A stretch of 51,546 bases of DNA, taken from the NCBI GenBank assembly GCA_947166355.1, contig CAMVDX010000015.1:1-51546 (forward strand), written 5' to 3'. This DNA is from an uncultured Treponema sp. (GTDB lineage Bacteria > Spirochaetota > Spirochaetia > Treponematales > Treponemataceae). A program made the translations under genes and the position numbers. Every line of letters begins with the position of its first letter. The stretch's first letter is position 1. Shown piece after piece: positions 41,211 through 49,329 of the stretch. The notes under the pieces are model-generated. The model saw nothing but the letters and a program-made list of their open reading frames with translations. It made no database searches and was not told where the DNA came from.

Positions 41211-42059
41211 ATGACCTTTCTTTCTTTTCTATATAATACAATTCCCGGAAGATTTATATTAAAACCGCTGGCCTCACGTACTTTTTCAAAGTTTTGCGGA
41301 GCCTTTCTTGATTCCACATTCTCAAGCTTTCTGATTAAAGGCTTTGTACGCAAAAACAAAATCAACCTTGAAGATTACCAGACAGACGGAATCCGCACCT
41401 TCAATGAATTTTTCAGAAGACGCATAAAAGACGGAAAAAGATCTTTTGACCAGACCCCAGAACATCTCTGCGCCCCATGCGACGGTCTTCTTTCAATCTG
41501 GCAGATACAAAAAAACACAGTAATTCCAGTAAAACAAAGCAGTTATACAATAAACTCACTTTTGCAAAACGACGAACTTGCCTCCGAATACGAAGACGGA
41601 CTCTGTCTTGTTTTCCGACTTTGTGTAGATAACTACCACCGTTACTGCTATGTAGACAGCGGCAAAAAAAGTGAAAACGTTTTTATACCCGGAGTTCTCC
41701 ACACCGTCCGCCCCATTGCACTACAAGCAATTCCGGTGTTTGTGCAAAATTGCCGCGAGTACACAACAATCGAAAGCCCCGTTTTCGGAAAACTTGTACA
41801 GATGGAAGTCGGAGCAATGCTCGTAGGAAGAATCACAAATTTTGAAGGAGAAGGAATCGCCGTCCGCGGAAAAGAAAAAGGCTTTTTTGAATACGGTGGT
41901 TCCACAATCATTCTTCTGCTTAAAAAAAATATGGTAAAGCTTCGTCCAGACCTCCTCGAAAATTCCACCCGCGGAATAGAAAGCCCCGTAAAAATGGGAG
42001 AAATGCTCGGGCAGACCTCTGCCTTCTCCATCTCCTTCTCCTTGCCCACACCACAATAA
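41211..42059 (+). CDS. psd: Phosphatidylserine decarboxylase proenzyme
   Basis: The 282-residue product makes phosphatidylethanolamine from phosphatidylserine. Family blocks: FNEFFRRRIKDGKR, CAPCDGLLSIWQIQ, LVFRLCVDNYHRYCYVDSG (active-site His), and the autocleavage site YGGSTIILL near residue 230, where Gly-Ser cleavage makes the pyruvoyl group. The N-terminus has a hydrophobic patch for membrane association. The ATG at 41211 has a weak GGCGG site. It lies before the suf operon but has its own direction and spacing (81 bases). Confidence 0.93.
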   Translation: MTFLSFLYNTIPGRFILKPLASRTFSKFCGAFLDSTFSSFLIKGFVRKNKINLEDYQTDGIRTFNEFFRRRIKDGKRSFDQTPEHLCAPCDGLLSIWQIQKNTVIPVKQSSYTINSLLQNDELASEYEDGLCLVFRLCVDNYHRYCYVDSGKKSENVFIPGVLHTVRPIALQAIPVFVQNCREYTTIESPVFGKLVQMEVGAMLVGRITNFEGEGIAVRGKEKGFFEYGGSTIILLLKKNMVKLRPDLLENSTRGIESPVKMGEMLGQTSAFSISFSLPTPQ

Positions 42060-42105
42060 ATCATTCTAACCTACAAGTTTAATTGGTTATTTTTCTTAAA
42101 CTATA

Positions 42106-42134
42106 TTGTCGCCACCCTAAATTTTCAGTATATT
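42106..42134 (+). promoter_or_regulatory. Promoter of the suf operon
   Basis: TTGTCG (42106-42111), 17-base spacer, TATATT (42129-42134), then six bases to the sufC ATG. This predicts a leaderless sufC transcript. Confidence 0.6.
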
Positions 42135-42140
42135 TATAGT

Positions 42141-42884
42141 ATGTTGTTAGATGTTAAAAACTTAAACGCAGGTCTTGAAGATGGAAAACAGATTCTCAAC
42201 GACCTTAATATACAAATTGGTCAGGGCGAAACACACGTTCTGATGGGACCAAACGGAGCCGGAAAATCTTCTCTCGGTAATGCCTTAATGGGAAATCCCG
42301 TTTACAAAATAACAGGCGGAAAAATCCTTTTTAAGGACACCGACATTACAGAAGAAAGTGCCGACAAGCGCGCAAAGCTCGGAATGTTCATGAGCTTCCA
42401 AAGCCCGCTCGAAGTTCCAGGCATTTCCCTCGAAGCCTTTATCCGCTCAGCAATTCAGCAGAAAACCGGCGAACACGTAAAGCTCTTCCAGTTCCAGAAG
42501 GAGCTGAAACGCTGCATGGAGCTTCTGGATATGAATCCTGATTACGCACGCCGAGACCTCAACGTAGGCTTTTCCGGTGGTGAACGTAAAAAGAGCGAAA
42601 TTCTTCAGCTTCTTATGCTCAAACCGGACTTCGCTATCCTCGACGAAACAGATTCCGGCCTCGACGTAGATGCAGTTCGCGTAGTTGCAAAGGGAATCGA
42701 AGAGTACCGCAAGCTCACAAACGGCTCGCTCCTCATCATCACACACACAACAAAGATTCTCGAAGGCCTTGCCGTAGACAAAACTCACGTTCTCGTAAAA
42801 GGCCACATTGTGAAAACTGGAGATGGTACCCTCTTTAAGGAAATTAACGAGAAGGGATTTGAAGAATTTATTGAGAGGGAATAG
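42141..42884 (+). CDS. sufC: Fe-S cluster assembly ATPase SufC
   Basis: The 247-residue product is an ABC-type ATPase with Walker A GPNGAGKSS, the Q-loop in MSFQSPLEVPG, ABC signature FSGGERKKSEIL, Walker B FAILDETDSGLDVDA and the His switch IITHTTKIL. SufC powers the SufBCD scaffold that builds iron-sulfur clusters. It is the first gene of sufC-sufB-sufD-sufS-sufU and probably begins without a leader. Confidence 0.97.
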   Translation: MLLDVKNLNAGLEDGKQILNDLNIQIGQGETHVLMGPNGAGKSSLGNALMGNPVYKITGGKILFKDTDITEESADKRAKLGMFMSFQSPLEVPGISLEAFIRSAIQQKTGEHVKLFQFQKELKRCMELLDMNPDYARRDLNVGFSGGERKKSEILQLLMLKPDFAILDETDSGLDVDAVRVVAKGIEEYRKLTNGSLLIITHTTKILEGLAVDKTHVLVKGHIVKTGDGTLFKEINEKGFEEFIERE

Positions 42885-42902
42885 AGATTAGGGTATAGAG
42901 AA

Positions 42903-42995
42903 TAGTAATGAGGGGGAAGTCTCCCCCTCGCTCCAACCGCCTGCGGCGTTTTCCGCTACCCCTTCTCCTAGGGGCAAGCCCCTAAAACCCCAGGT
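42903..42995. repeat. Family D repeat between sufC and sufB
   Basis: GGGGGAAGTCTCCCCC, CGCCTGCGGCG, GCTACCCCTTC and AGGGGCAAGCCCCT in this order. The bases around it are GATTAGGGTATAGAGAATAG-like and CTATTTCCTATCCACTATT, roughly inverted flanks. The 174-base sufC-sufB gap is otherwise empty. Confidence 0.75.
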
Positions 42996-43058
42996 CGTCC
43001 AAAAACTATTTCCTATCCACTATTTACTATCCCCTACCGAGCCAAAGGCGAGGAATAC

Positions 43059-44471
43059 ATGGAAGAAAAACAGAAAATAGATGATATAAACCGCGAGTTC
43101 TACGATTTCCGCTACGAAGAGACAGAAGAAAATACCTTCCGCCTTGAATCTGGTTTAACTCCGGAAATCGTAAAGAAAATCTCAGAAGAAAAAGGCGACC
43201 CGGAATGGATGAAAGAATTCCGTCTTAAGTCGCTTGAAACATATAATTATTTAAGAGTTCCAAAATGGGGACCTTCAATCGACGGCCTTCATATCGAAAA
43301 CATTGCAACCTATGTACGCCCTAAAACACAGATGAGCGGCAAATGGGAAGACGTTCCGGATGACATTAAGGAAACCTTCGAAAAGCTTGGAATCCCCGAG
43401 GCAGAGCGAAAATCACTTGCAGGCGTTGGTGCCCAGTATGACAGCGAGTTAGTCTATCATAACGTACAAACCGAAGTCTCAAAACAAGGCGTAGTTTACC
43501 TGGGCTTTGAAGAGGCCTTAAAGTCCGAAGAATGGGGACCAATGGTAAAAGAATACTTTATGACCCTCATCACTCCAAAGGACCATAAGTTCGCAGCCCT
43601 TCACGGAGCAGTCTGGTCAGGCGGAAGCTTTGTTTATGTTCCAAAGGGAGTTCACCTCTCCTTCCCGCTTCAATCTTACTTCCGACTCAACGCACGTGGA
43701 GCCGGACAGTTTGAACATACACTGATTATTGTAGACGAAGGCGCAGACCTGCACTTTATAGAAGGCTGTTCTGCACCAAAATATAACGAAGCAAACCTGC
43801 ATGCCGGTGCCGTAGAGCTTTTTGTAAAAAAAGGCGCACACCTGCGATACTCCACAATCGAGAACTGGTCAAAAAATATGTACAATCTGAACACAAAGCG
43901 TGCCCGCGTAGAAGAAGGCGCAAGCATCGAATGGGTTTCAGGCTCATTTGGAAGCCACATCTCTTACCTCTACCCGGAAAGCGATCTTGTTGGCCGCGGT
44001 GCAAAAGCAGAATTCACAGGAATCACCTTTGCGGGTGCCGGACAGAATCTCGATACAGGTGCCAAAATGGTACACCTTGCGCCGGACACATCAAGTCTCA
44101 TAAGCACAAAGTCAATTTCTAAGGGCGGCGGAGTTTCCATTTATCGTTCTGCTGTTTATATTGATAAGAATGCGACAGGCAGTAAAACAAGCGTTTCATG
44201 CGAAAGCCTTATGCTGGACAGTGAAAGCCGTTCAGACACAATTCCTGCCATGGTAATTAAAACCGATGAATGTGATGTAGGACACGAAGCAAAAATTGGC
44301 CGCATTTCAAACGACGCAATCTTCTACCTTATGACAAGAGGCATTCCGGAAGATGAAGCACGAAGCATGATTGTAAGCGGCTTTGCAAATCCGGTAAGTA
44401 AAGAGCTTCCACTTGAATATGCGGTTGAAATGAATAACTTAATCAAACTTGAAATGAAAGGTTCAATGTAG
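43059..44471 (+). CDS. sufB: Fe-S cluster assembly protein SufB
   Basis: The 470-residue product has the SufB beta-helix core. Recognised: WMKEFRLKSLETY, YHNVQTEVSKQGVVYLGFEEAL, FAALHGAVWSGGSFVYVPKGVHL, FIEGCSAPKYNEANLHAG, and the long series of beta-helical strands with TIENWSKNMYNLNTKRA. Conserved Cys and Glu of the SufB/D interface (C in CSAPKY, SCESLMLD) are present. It is the cluster scaffold. A GCGAGGA site precedes ATG. Confidence 0.97.
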   Translation: MEEKQKIDDINREFYDFRYEETEENTFRLESGLTPEIVKKISEEKGDPEWMKEFRLKSLETYNYLRVPKWGPSIDGLHIENIATYVRPKTQMSGKWEDVPDDIKETFEKLGIPEAERKSLAGVGAQYDSELVYHNVQTEVSKQGVVYLGFEEALKSEEWGPMVKEYFMTLITPKDHKFAALHGAVWSGGSFVYVPKGVHLSFPLQSYFRLNARGAGQFEHTLIIVDEGADLHFIEGCSAPKYNEANLHAGAVELFVKKGAHLRYSTIENWSKNMYNLNTKRARVEEGASIEWVSGSFGSHISYLYPESDLVGRGAKAEFTGITFAGAGQNLDTGAKMVHLAPDTSSLISTKSISKGGGVSIYRSAVYIDKNATGSKTSVSCESLMLDSESRSDTIPAMVIKTDECDVGHEAKIGRISNDAIFYLMTRGIPEDEARSMIVSGFANPVSKELPLEYAVEMNNLIKLEMKGSM

Positions 44472-44550
44472 CAAACTCGTTAAAAAAAATTGCGAAAACC
44501 TGGAGCAATTTTTTAGAGTTTACCACTTAGATAATGTTAGAGGTATAACA

Positions 44551-45648
44551 ATGGATAAAACAAGAGAAAAGACAATAGATATAAACCCGATTCCATATCT
44601 TACCTGGACCTGGCTTAAAATAAATAAAGATTCTGTTTCCTATGATTTTTCTCTTTCAGAAAACAATGGAATCGAAAACAGACTTCCGGAAGGCATAAGC
44701 ACAGGCACCGGAAAAACAGTAAAAACAGAGCTTCCAGAGCCGGAGCCTTCAATCGGTAAAGAAGCCGCAAAACTGATTTCAGATTCAGCAGCAGGTAAAA
44801 TCTATACTATCGAAAAAACTACTTCAGAACCTCTTATCATCAGAATCAAACTGGATTCAAACTCTGCTACCCATCAGATAATTCATGCAAAGGCTGGAAC
44901 TTCTGCTAATATCATCATCGTTTATGACGGGTGGTTGAGTAGCCCGGAGGGCGTATCGAAACCACAAGTTCTTTCCGGTGTAATTACAAAGGTTTACGCA
45001 GAAGATGATGCAAAGCTTCATATCAGCAAGGTTCAACTTTGCGGCAAGAATGTGAATCAGATTGATGATACCCAGGTTGTCTGCGGAGAGCGCGCAAAAG
45101 TTACGCTCACACAGATAGAACTCGGCGGCGCTCACATAAACGCTGGCTTCCATGCCACACTCGAAGGCTATCAGTCATCTTTCTATTCAGATACCGCCTA
45201 CATCTGCCAGGGAAATCAATACCTGGATATGAATCAGGTAGTTGTTCACAAAGGAAAGAAAACCGTCTGCGACATGAAAACACATGGAACCGCAAAAGAC
45301 GAAACAACAAAAACTTACCGAGGCACAATCGACATGCGTCGTGGCTGTGCCGGCTCAGTTGGTAACGAAATTGAAACTACTCTGCTGCTTTCTCCAAAGG
45401 CAGTAGTAAAAGCCGCCCCAATCATTCTTTGTGGCGAGGAAGATATTGCTGCAGAGCACGGTTCAACAATTGGAAAGCTTTCAAACGAGATGCTTTTCTA
45501 CATGAACAGCCGCGGTATAGATCAGAAAACCGCAGAAGAGCTGCTCACAAATGCAAAAGTCACAGCGGCAGCGTCAGCGATTGAAGATGAAAATATCCGT
45601 GAAGAAATCGATAAATGGATTGCTTCGTCGCAAAGCTCCTCGCAATGA
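44551..45648 (+). CDS. sufD: Fe-S cluster assembly protein SufD with inserted repeat peptide
   Basis: The 365-residue product is the SufB paralogue that completes the SufBC2D complex. It has the right-handed beta-helix (IELGGAHINAGFHATLEGYQ, VVHKGKKTVCDMKTHGTAKDET, YRGTIDMRRGCAGSVGNEIETTLLL) and the ending DIAAEHGSTIGKLSNEMLFYMNSRGI. Residues about 127-138 (WLSSPEGVSKPQ) are encoded by one family C repeat and interrupt the strand between YDG and VLSGV. The C-terminal residues SSQSSSQ and the stop codon come from a family A repeat. Confidence 0.95.
   Translation: MDKTREKTIDINPIPYLTWTWLKINKDSVSYDFSLSENNGIENRLPEGISTGTGKTVKTELPEPEPSIGKEAAKLISDSAAGKIYTIEKTTSEPLIIRIKLDSNSATHQIIHAKAGTSANIIIVYDGWLSSPEGVSKPQVLSGVITKVYAEDDAKLHISKVQLCGKNVNQIDDTQVVCGERAKVTLTQIELGGAHINAGFHATLEGYQSSFYSDTAYICQGNQYLDMNQVVVHKGKKTVCDMKTHGTAKDETTKTYRGTIDMRRGCAGSVGNEIETTLLLSPKAVVKAAPIILCGEEDIAAEHGSTIGKLSNEMLFYMNSRGIDQKTAEELLTNAKVTAAASAIEDENIREEIDKWIASSQSSSQ
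44930..44965. repeat. Family C repeat inside sufD
   Basis: GGTGGTTGAGTAGCCCGGAG through CGTATCGAAACCAC: 36 bases, a multiple of three, in frame with sufD. Confidence 0.88.
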
Positions 45649-45801
45649 CGATAGCGTAATTGCGAGCACGCAGGGCGATGTGGCAATCCACCGTCATTGC
45701 GAGTCCGCAGTGCGTGGCAACCCTATTAGCCGTCATTGCGAGTCCGAAGGGCGTGGCACCCCTATTAGCCGTCATTGCGAGCCCGAAGGGCGTGGCAATC
45801 T
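45617..45801. repeat. Family A cluster with three 39-bp tandem copies between sufD and sufS
   Basis: A first inverted copy GATTGCTTCGTC ... CCTCGCAATGAC overlaps the sufD stop. Then CGTCATTGCGAG starts at 45692, 45731 and 45770, exactly 39 bases apart, with the linker CCTATTAGC kept, showing true tandem duplication. Confidence 0.88.
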
Positions 45802-45825
45802 ATACTTAGATTTTGGAGTAAACAA

Positions 45826-47070
45826 ATGGAAAACAAATACAGAAAAGACTTCCCATTTTTCAAGGCAATTGATGATAACGAAGCCGAAGAAAACAAGGGG
45901 CTCATATATTTTGATACCGCGGCTACAGCACAGCGCCCGTTCATCGTGCTCAACGCAATGACACATTTTTATGCAACCGAGAACGCAAACCCGCTCCGTG
46001 GCCTCTACTCCCTCAGCGAGCGCGCAACCCTTGCCTACGAAAATGCCCGCGACACAGCAGCAAAATTCATAAATGCCCGCGAAGCAGCCGAAATCGTTTT
46101 CACACGCAATGCAAGCGAAAGCTTAAACCTTGTTGCCTACAGCTGGGGGCTCAACAATCTTAAAGCCGGTGATGAAATCTGTGTCACAATTATGGAGCAC
46201 CACTCAAATATAGTTCCATGGCAGATGGTTTGTCAGAGAACCGGAGCAAAGCTCGTATTCCTAGAATGCGACAAAAAGACCGGAATTATCAGCGACGAGG
46301 AAATTGCCGCAAAAATCACGCCACACACAAAAATTGTTTCTGTAGTTCATGTAAGCAACGTGCTTGGCGTAACAAATCCGGTAAAAAAGCTTGGAGAAGC
46401 GGCTCATGCAGTGGGCGCTATCTTCATTGTGGACGGCGCTCAGTCAGCACCTCACATGAAGGTTGATGTTCAGGATTTTGATGCAGATTTCTTTGCCATG
46501 AGCGGACACAAGCTCTGCGGCCCAATGGGAATCGGTGCACTTTACGGAAAGCGAGCCTTGCTCGAAAAGATGGAACCTTTCCTCCGCGGCGGCGAAATGA
46601 TTGAATACGTTACCCGCGAAAAAGCCACCTGGGCAGAGATTCCTCACAAGTTCGAAGCAGGAACTGTAAGCGCCGGAGACGCAGTTGGAATGGCAGCCGC
46701 AATCCGCTATATTCAAAGCATTGGACTTGATAACATACAAGAACACGATGCGGCTCTTGCCTGCCGAATTATCGAAGGAATGAAAAATATTCCGCATGTA
46801 AATATTATCGGGCCAGAGGACGGCAACAAACGCTGCGGCATCGTAACCTTTACTGTAGACGGGGTTCACCCTCATGACGTTGCAACCCTTCTTTCAGAAG
46901 AGCATATTGCCATTCGTGCCGGCCACCATTGCGCACAGCCACTCGGCCAGTACCTAGAACAGACAGCAACAGCCCGAGCCAGCCTCTACTTCTACAACAC
47001 AGAAGAAGAAGCCGATATCTTCCTGGAGAAACTAAGTCATCTCAGGGAATGGTCAGGATATAAAGATTAG
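45826..47070 (+). CDS. sufS: Cysteine desulfurase SufS
   Basis: The 414-residue product is a PLP enzyme that supplies sulfur from cysteine. The segment GLIYFDTAATAQRP opens the fold. VDGAQSAPHMKVDVQ gives the PLP Asp and His-neighbour residues; the PLP lysine is in FFAMSGHKLCGPMGIG; the catalytic cysteine lies in AIRAGHHCAQPLG near the end. I chose the ATG at 45826, which has TTGGAG seven bases before it; the longer frame from 45775 begins in a repeat. It is the fourth gene of the suf operon. Confidence 0.96.
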   Translation: MENKYRKDFPFFKAIDDNEAEENKGLIYFDTAATAQRPFIVLNAMTHFYATENANPLRGLYSLSERATLAYENARDTAAKFINAREAAEIVFTRNASESLNLVAYSWGLNNLKAGDEICVTIMEHHSNIVPWQMVCQRTGAKLVFLECDKKTGIISDEEIAAKITPHTKIVSVVHVSNVLGVTNPVKKLGEAAHAVGAIFIVDGAQSAPHMKVDVQDFDADFFAMSGHKLCGPMGIGALYGKRALLEKMEPFLRGGEMIEYVTREKATWAEIPHKFEAGTVSAGDAVGMAAAIRYIQSIGLDNIQEHDAALACRIIEGMKNIPHVNIIGPEDGNKRCGIVTFTVDGVHPHDVATLLSEEHIAIRAGHHCAQPLGQYLEQTATARASLYFYNTEEEADIFLEKLSHLREWSGYKD

Positions 47071-47080
47071 CACCAGCTTC

Positions 47081-47160
47081 GTCATTGCGACACCGAGTAT
47101 AACGAGGGGGAAGCAATCCATATAAATAGATTGCTTCGTCACTACGTTCCTCGCAATGAC
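47081..47160. repeat. Inverted family A pair between sufS and sufU
   Basis: GTCATTGCGACACC ... GAAGCAATCC (47081-47119) and GATTGCTTCGTC ... CTCGCAATGAC (47128-47160) face each other across TATAAATA. Confidence 0.85.
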
Positions 47161-47161
47161 C

Positions 47162-47190
47162 TTGTCTGATATCATTTTTTTTATTATCTT
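47162..47190 (+). promoter_or_regulatory. Possible internal promoter of sufU
   Basis: TTGTCT (47162-47167), 17-base spacer, TATCTT (47185-47190), then seven bases to ATG with no ribosome site. The -10 box is poor. Confidence 0.35.
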
Positions 47191-47197
47191 ATATATT

Positions 47198-47626
47198 ATG
47201 GATACAAAAGAACTATACAGAGAAATTCTAAACGAACACAACATAAACCCTACTCACAAAGCCTCTATGGATTCTCCAGACTTTTGTCTTGAAGGAGTTA
47301 ATCCCAGCTGCGGCGACCAGATTACATTGCAGCTCAAGCTCGGCGATGACGGAAAAATTTCTGATGCCAGCTTTACTGGCAGCGGCTGCGCAATCAGCCA
47401 GGCTTCTGTAGATATGATGGCAGATCTTGTAATCGGAAAAACTAAGGAAGAAGCCCTCGCCCTTGCAGATATATTCGACCGCATGATAAAAAGCGAAGTC
47501 ACAGAAGAAGAGCTGGAAAAGCTCGACGAAGCCGCAGCCCTTCAGGATATTTCCCACATGCCTGCTCGCGTAAAATGCGCAATGCTCGGCTGGCGCACAA
47601 TGAAAGAGATGCTTGGAACAAAATAG
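47198..47626 (+). CDS. sufU: SufU-type iron-sulfur assembly protein
   Basis: The 142-residue product is IscU-like and of the SufU type. It has Cys38 and Asp40 (NPSCGD), Cys64 (GSGCAIS) and Cys127 (RVKCAML), the zinc- or cluster-binding set, and the 20-residue insertion between the second and third cysteine typical of SufU. SufU usually accepts sulfur from SufS and passes it on. The start is ATG at 47198; the frame extends 14 residues upstream to 47156 but into a repeat. Confidence 0.94.
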   Translation: MDTKELYREILNEHNINPTHKASMDSPDFCLEGVNPSCGDQITLQLKLGDDGKISDASFTGSGCAISQASVDMMADLVIGKTKEEALALADIFDRMIKSEVTEEELEKLDEAAALQDISHMPARVKCAMLGWRTMKEMLGTK

Positions 47627-47640
47627 ATTGCAACGCTAGC

Positions 47641-47713
47641 CTTCGTCATTGCTCACGCCGGCCTTCGTCATTGCCCACGCTGCCTTCGTCATTGCGAGCG
47701 CAGCGAAGCAATT
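47641..47713. repeat. Family A cluster after sufU
   Basis: CTTCGTCATTGC occurs three times (47641, 47663, 47684), about 21-22 bases apart, the last leading into GAGCGCAGCGAAGCAATTC. It separates sufU from the tRNA promoter. Confidence 0.75.
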
Positions 47714-47736
47714 CATTACATGAAGCAATCTATGAC

Positions 47737-47765
47737 TTGATTAAAACTCACTTTTCTGTTATATT
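47737..47765 (+). promoter_or_regulatory. Promoter of tRNA-Arg
   Basis: TTGATT (47737-47742), 17-base spacer, TATATT (47760-47765), 12 bases before the tRNA. Confidence 0.6.
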
Positions 47766-47777
47766 TAATATCACTTC

Positions 47778-47851
47778 GGCGCTTTAGCTCAGCTGGATAG
47801 AGCAACTGCCTTCTAAGCAGTAGGTCGACAGTTCGATTCTGCCAAGCGTCA
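47778..47851 (+). tRNA. tRNA-Arg (anticodon UCU)
   Basis: A 74-base cloverleaf: acceptor GGCGCTT pairs with AAGCGTC (one G-U), D-arm GCTC/GAGC, anticodon stem ACTGC/GCAGT around loop CTTCTAA (anticodon TCT, reading AGA) and T-loop GTTCGATT. CCA is not encoded. Confidence 0.97.
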
Positions 47852-47852
47852 A

Positions 47853-47880
47853 AAAAAAACTGCCGCGAGGCAGTTTTTTT
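47853..47880 (+). terminator. Bidirectional terminator after tRNA-Arg
   Basis: AAAAAAACTGCC-GCGA-GGCAGTTTTTTT; T-runs on both strands, so it can end both the tRNA and the convergent lipoprotein gene, whose stop codon overlaps it. Confidence 0.85.
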
Positions 47881-48610
47881 AATTAACATCAATCTTTACT
47901 GAACCCAGATATAAGGCATTACTGTAAACGGGTACATAATTGGCATCTTGTGCTACACCTACTGCAAACATACAAACATACCATTCTGTATCTGTTCCGT
48001 TTCCATTATATTTTACATCAACATCATCACTTTTTGGAATTGTTTTCGGGTCATCTTTGGTAAAATTAAATGATACTCGTTCCGGAACATTTCGCACAGG
48101 AAGCACTCTTGAAGATGCTCCGTAAATATTTTCACCATTAATAAAAATACCAGCCTCATAAGGACTTATATCATCAAGTCGAATTAACACTCTTCTGTTG
48201 TCGTTTTCAAATGGAATAAGCACATCTGAACTATAATAGCCGTCTGCTTCAAGCGAATAATATTTATAATTCGAGATAAGCAAATCCGCAGATCTTGAGC
48301 TGGAGGAATCACTGAGCGCCGCAGAGTTAATAATCTTGCGTTCATTTTCCATTACAGATGAGTTTCTGTAAATTTTATAATAAATTTCGGTACCAAGAAA
48401 GTTGATACCTTCATACTTTCGCTCATTGGTTATAAATTCAAAATATTTATCTTCTGGAAAGATTGAAGTATACACAGGCTCATGAATTATAGTACCTGGA
48501 GCATCAATTACATAAACAGTATCAAGCCCGCAGCCTGCGTTAAATGTAATAAGGCATACTGTAAGAAAAGTAATAAGAAAAAACTTTATTTTACAGTATG
48601 CCTTATTCAT
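47879..48610 (-). CDS. Hypothetical lipoprotein
   Basis: The 243-residue product has a signal peptide with lipobox FNAGC (Cys about residue 27). The mature part looks beta-rich: FLGTEIYYKIYRNSSVM, YYSLEADGYYSSDVLIPF, VSFNF and WYVCMFAVGVAQD, with many Tyr and Asn residues. No family is recognised. It follows the TPR protein gene by 21 bases, so it is probably the last gene of the rpsA-side operon. No ribosome site is clear before its ATG. Confidence 0.72.
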   Translation of the reverse strand: MNKAYCKIKFFLITFLTVCLITFNAGCGLDTVYVIDAPGTIIHEPVYTSIFPEDKYFEFITNERKYEGINFLGTEIYYKIYRNSSVMENERKIINSAALSDSSSSRSADLLISNYKYYSLEADGYYSSDVLIPFENDNRRVLIRLDDISPYEAGIFINGENIYGASSRVLPVRNVPERVSFNFTKDDPKTIPKSDDVDVKYNGNGTDTEWYVCMFAVGVAQDANYVPVYSNALYLGSVKIDVN

Positions 48611-48631
48611 ATTTTATGGTTTTAGAATTAT

Positions 48632-49309
48632 TTATTCGATTTTACCTGCATTCTGAAGAGCAATAATTCTTGACTTTGCAAGATATGCCCATTCATTTTC
48701 AGGGAATTTGTCAATTAACTGTTTATAGGCTTCAGAAGCCTCTTCATACTTACTCTGTGAATCAAGAACTCTTGCATAGCTGAACATAGCATGTGAACAA
48801 AGTACAAAGTCCTTATTATCAGCAGCAAGCTTGTAATTAACAGCAGCATCATCACTTCTGTTCAGTTCTTCATAACAAACTGCAAGATTGTAATATGCAA
48901 TAGGAGCAATATAAGTCTTCTTACCTTTATCAGCAGCATTTTTCCAGTATTCAGCAGATTCTTCATATTTTTTCTGCTGGAAAGTAAGGTCTGCACAAAG
49001 CATATTTGCACGTGCACCAACAATACCACCTTTCATAGTATAAGCAGCGGCCTGTTCAATTGCATTCTGTCTTCTAAGCTCCACTTCAGAATCTTCAAGA
49101 GAAGAACTTTTTGAAGTAAGAGTATATGTAATTTCATCAAGAGTCTGTAAATCCTTTGCTTTTCCGTTGGTTAAAACAACAGAAGTAATAATATAGCCAA
49201 TAAGAATACAGATAAGTACAATCAGAAGCGGTATCAAAACCTTTTTGCTTCGTTCAATAAAAGCCGCAAGCTTTTCACTTGCAGTTTCAGGTTCTTTTAA
49301 TTCAGCCAT
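48632..49309 (-). CDS. Membrane-anchored TPR protein
   Basis: The 225-residue product has one N-terminal transmembrane helix (VLIPLLIVLICILIGYIIT, about 24-43) with the first 20 residues in the cytoplasm. Residues about 85-215 form helix pairs of TPR type: AADLTFQQKKYEESAEYWKNA-like, YYNLAVCYEELNRSDDAAVNY and YARVLDSQSKYEEASEAYKQL, then PENEWAYLAKSRI. The layout recalls YfgM and YbgF-type adaptors that hold partner proteins at the inner membrane. GAGGT precedes the ATG. It lies between the bEBP-like gene and a lipoprotein. Confidence 0.8.
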   Translation of the reverse strand: MAELKEPETASEKLAAFIERSKKVLIPLLIVLICILIGYIITSVVLTNGKAKDLQTLDEITYTLTSKSSSLEDSEVELRRQNAIEQAAAYTMKGGIVGARANMLCADLTFQQKKYEESAEYWKNAADKGKKTYIAPIAYYNLAVCYEELNRSDDAAVNYKLAADNKDFVLCSHAMFSYARVLDSQSKYEEASEAYKQLIDKFPENEWAYLAKSRIIALQNAGKIE

Positions 49310-49329
49310 TTTATATTTACCTCAATAAA

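Noticed and set aside
45692..45801. CRISPR-like array (direct repeats 39 bases apart)
   Set aside because: The spacers are identical, not unique, only three copies exist, and no cas genes are present; it is a tandem expansion of family A.
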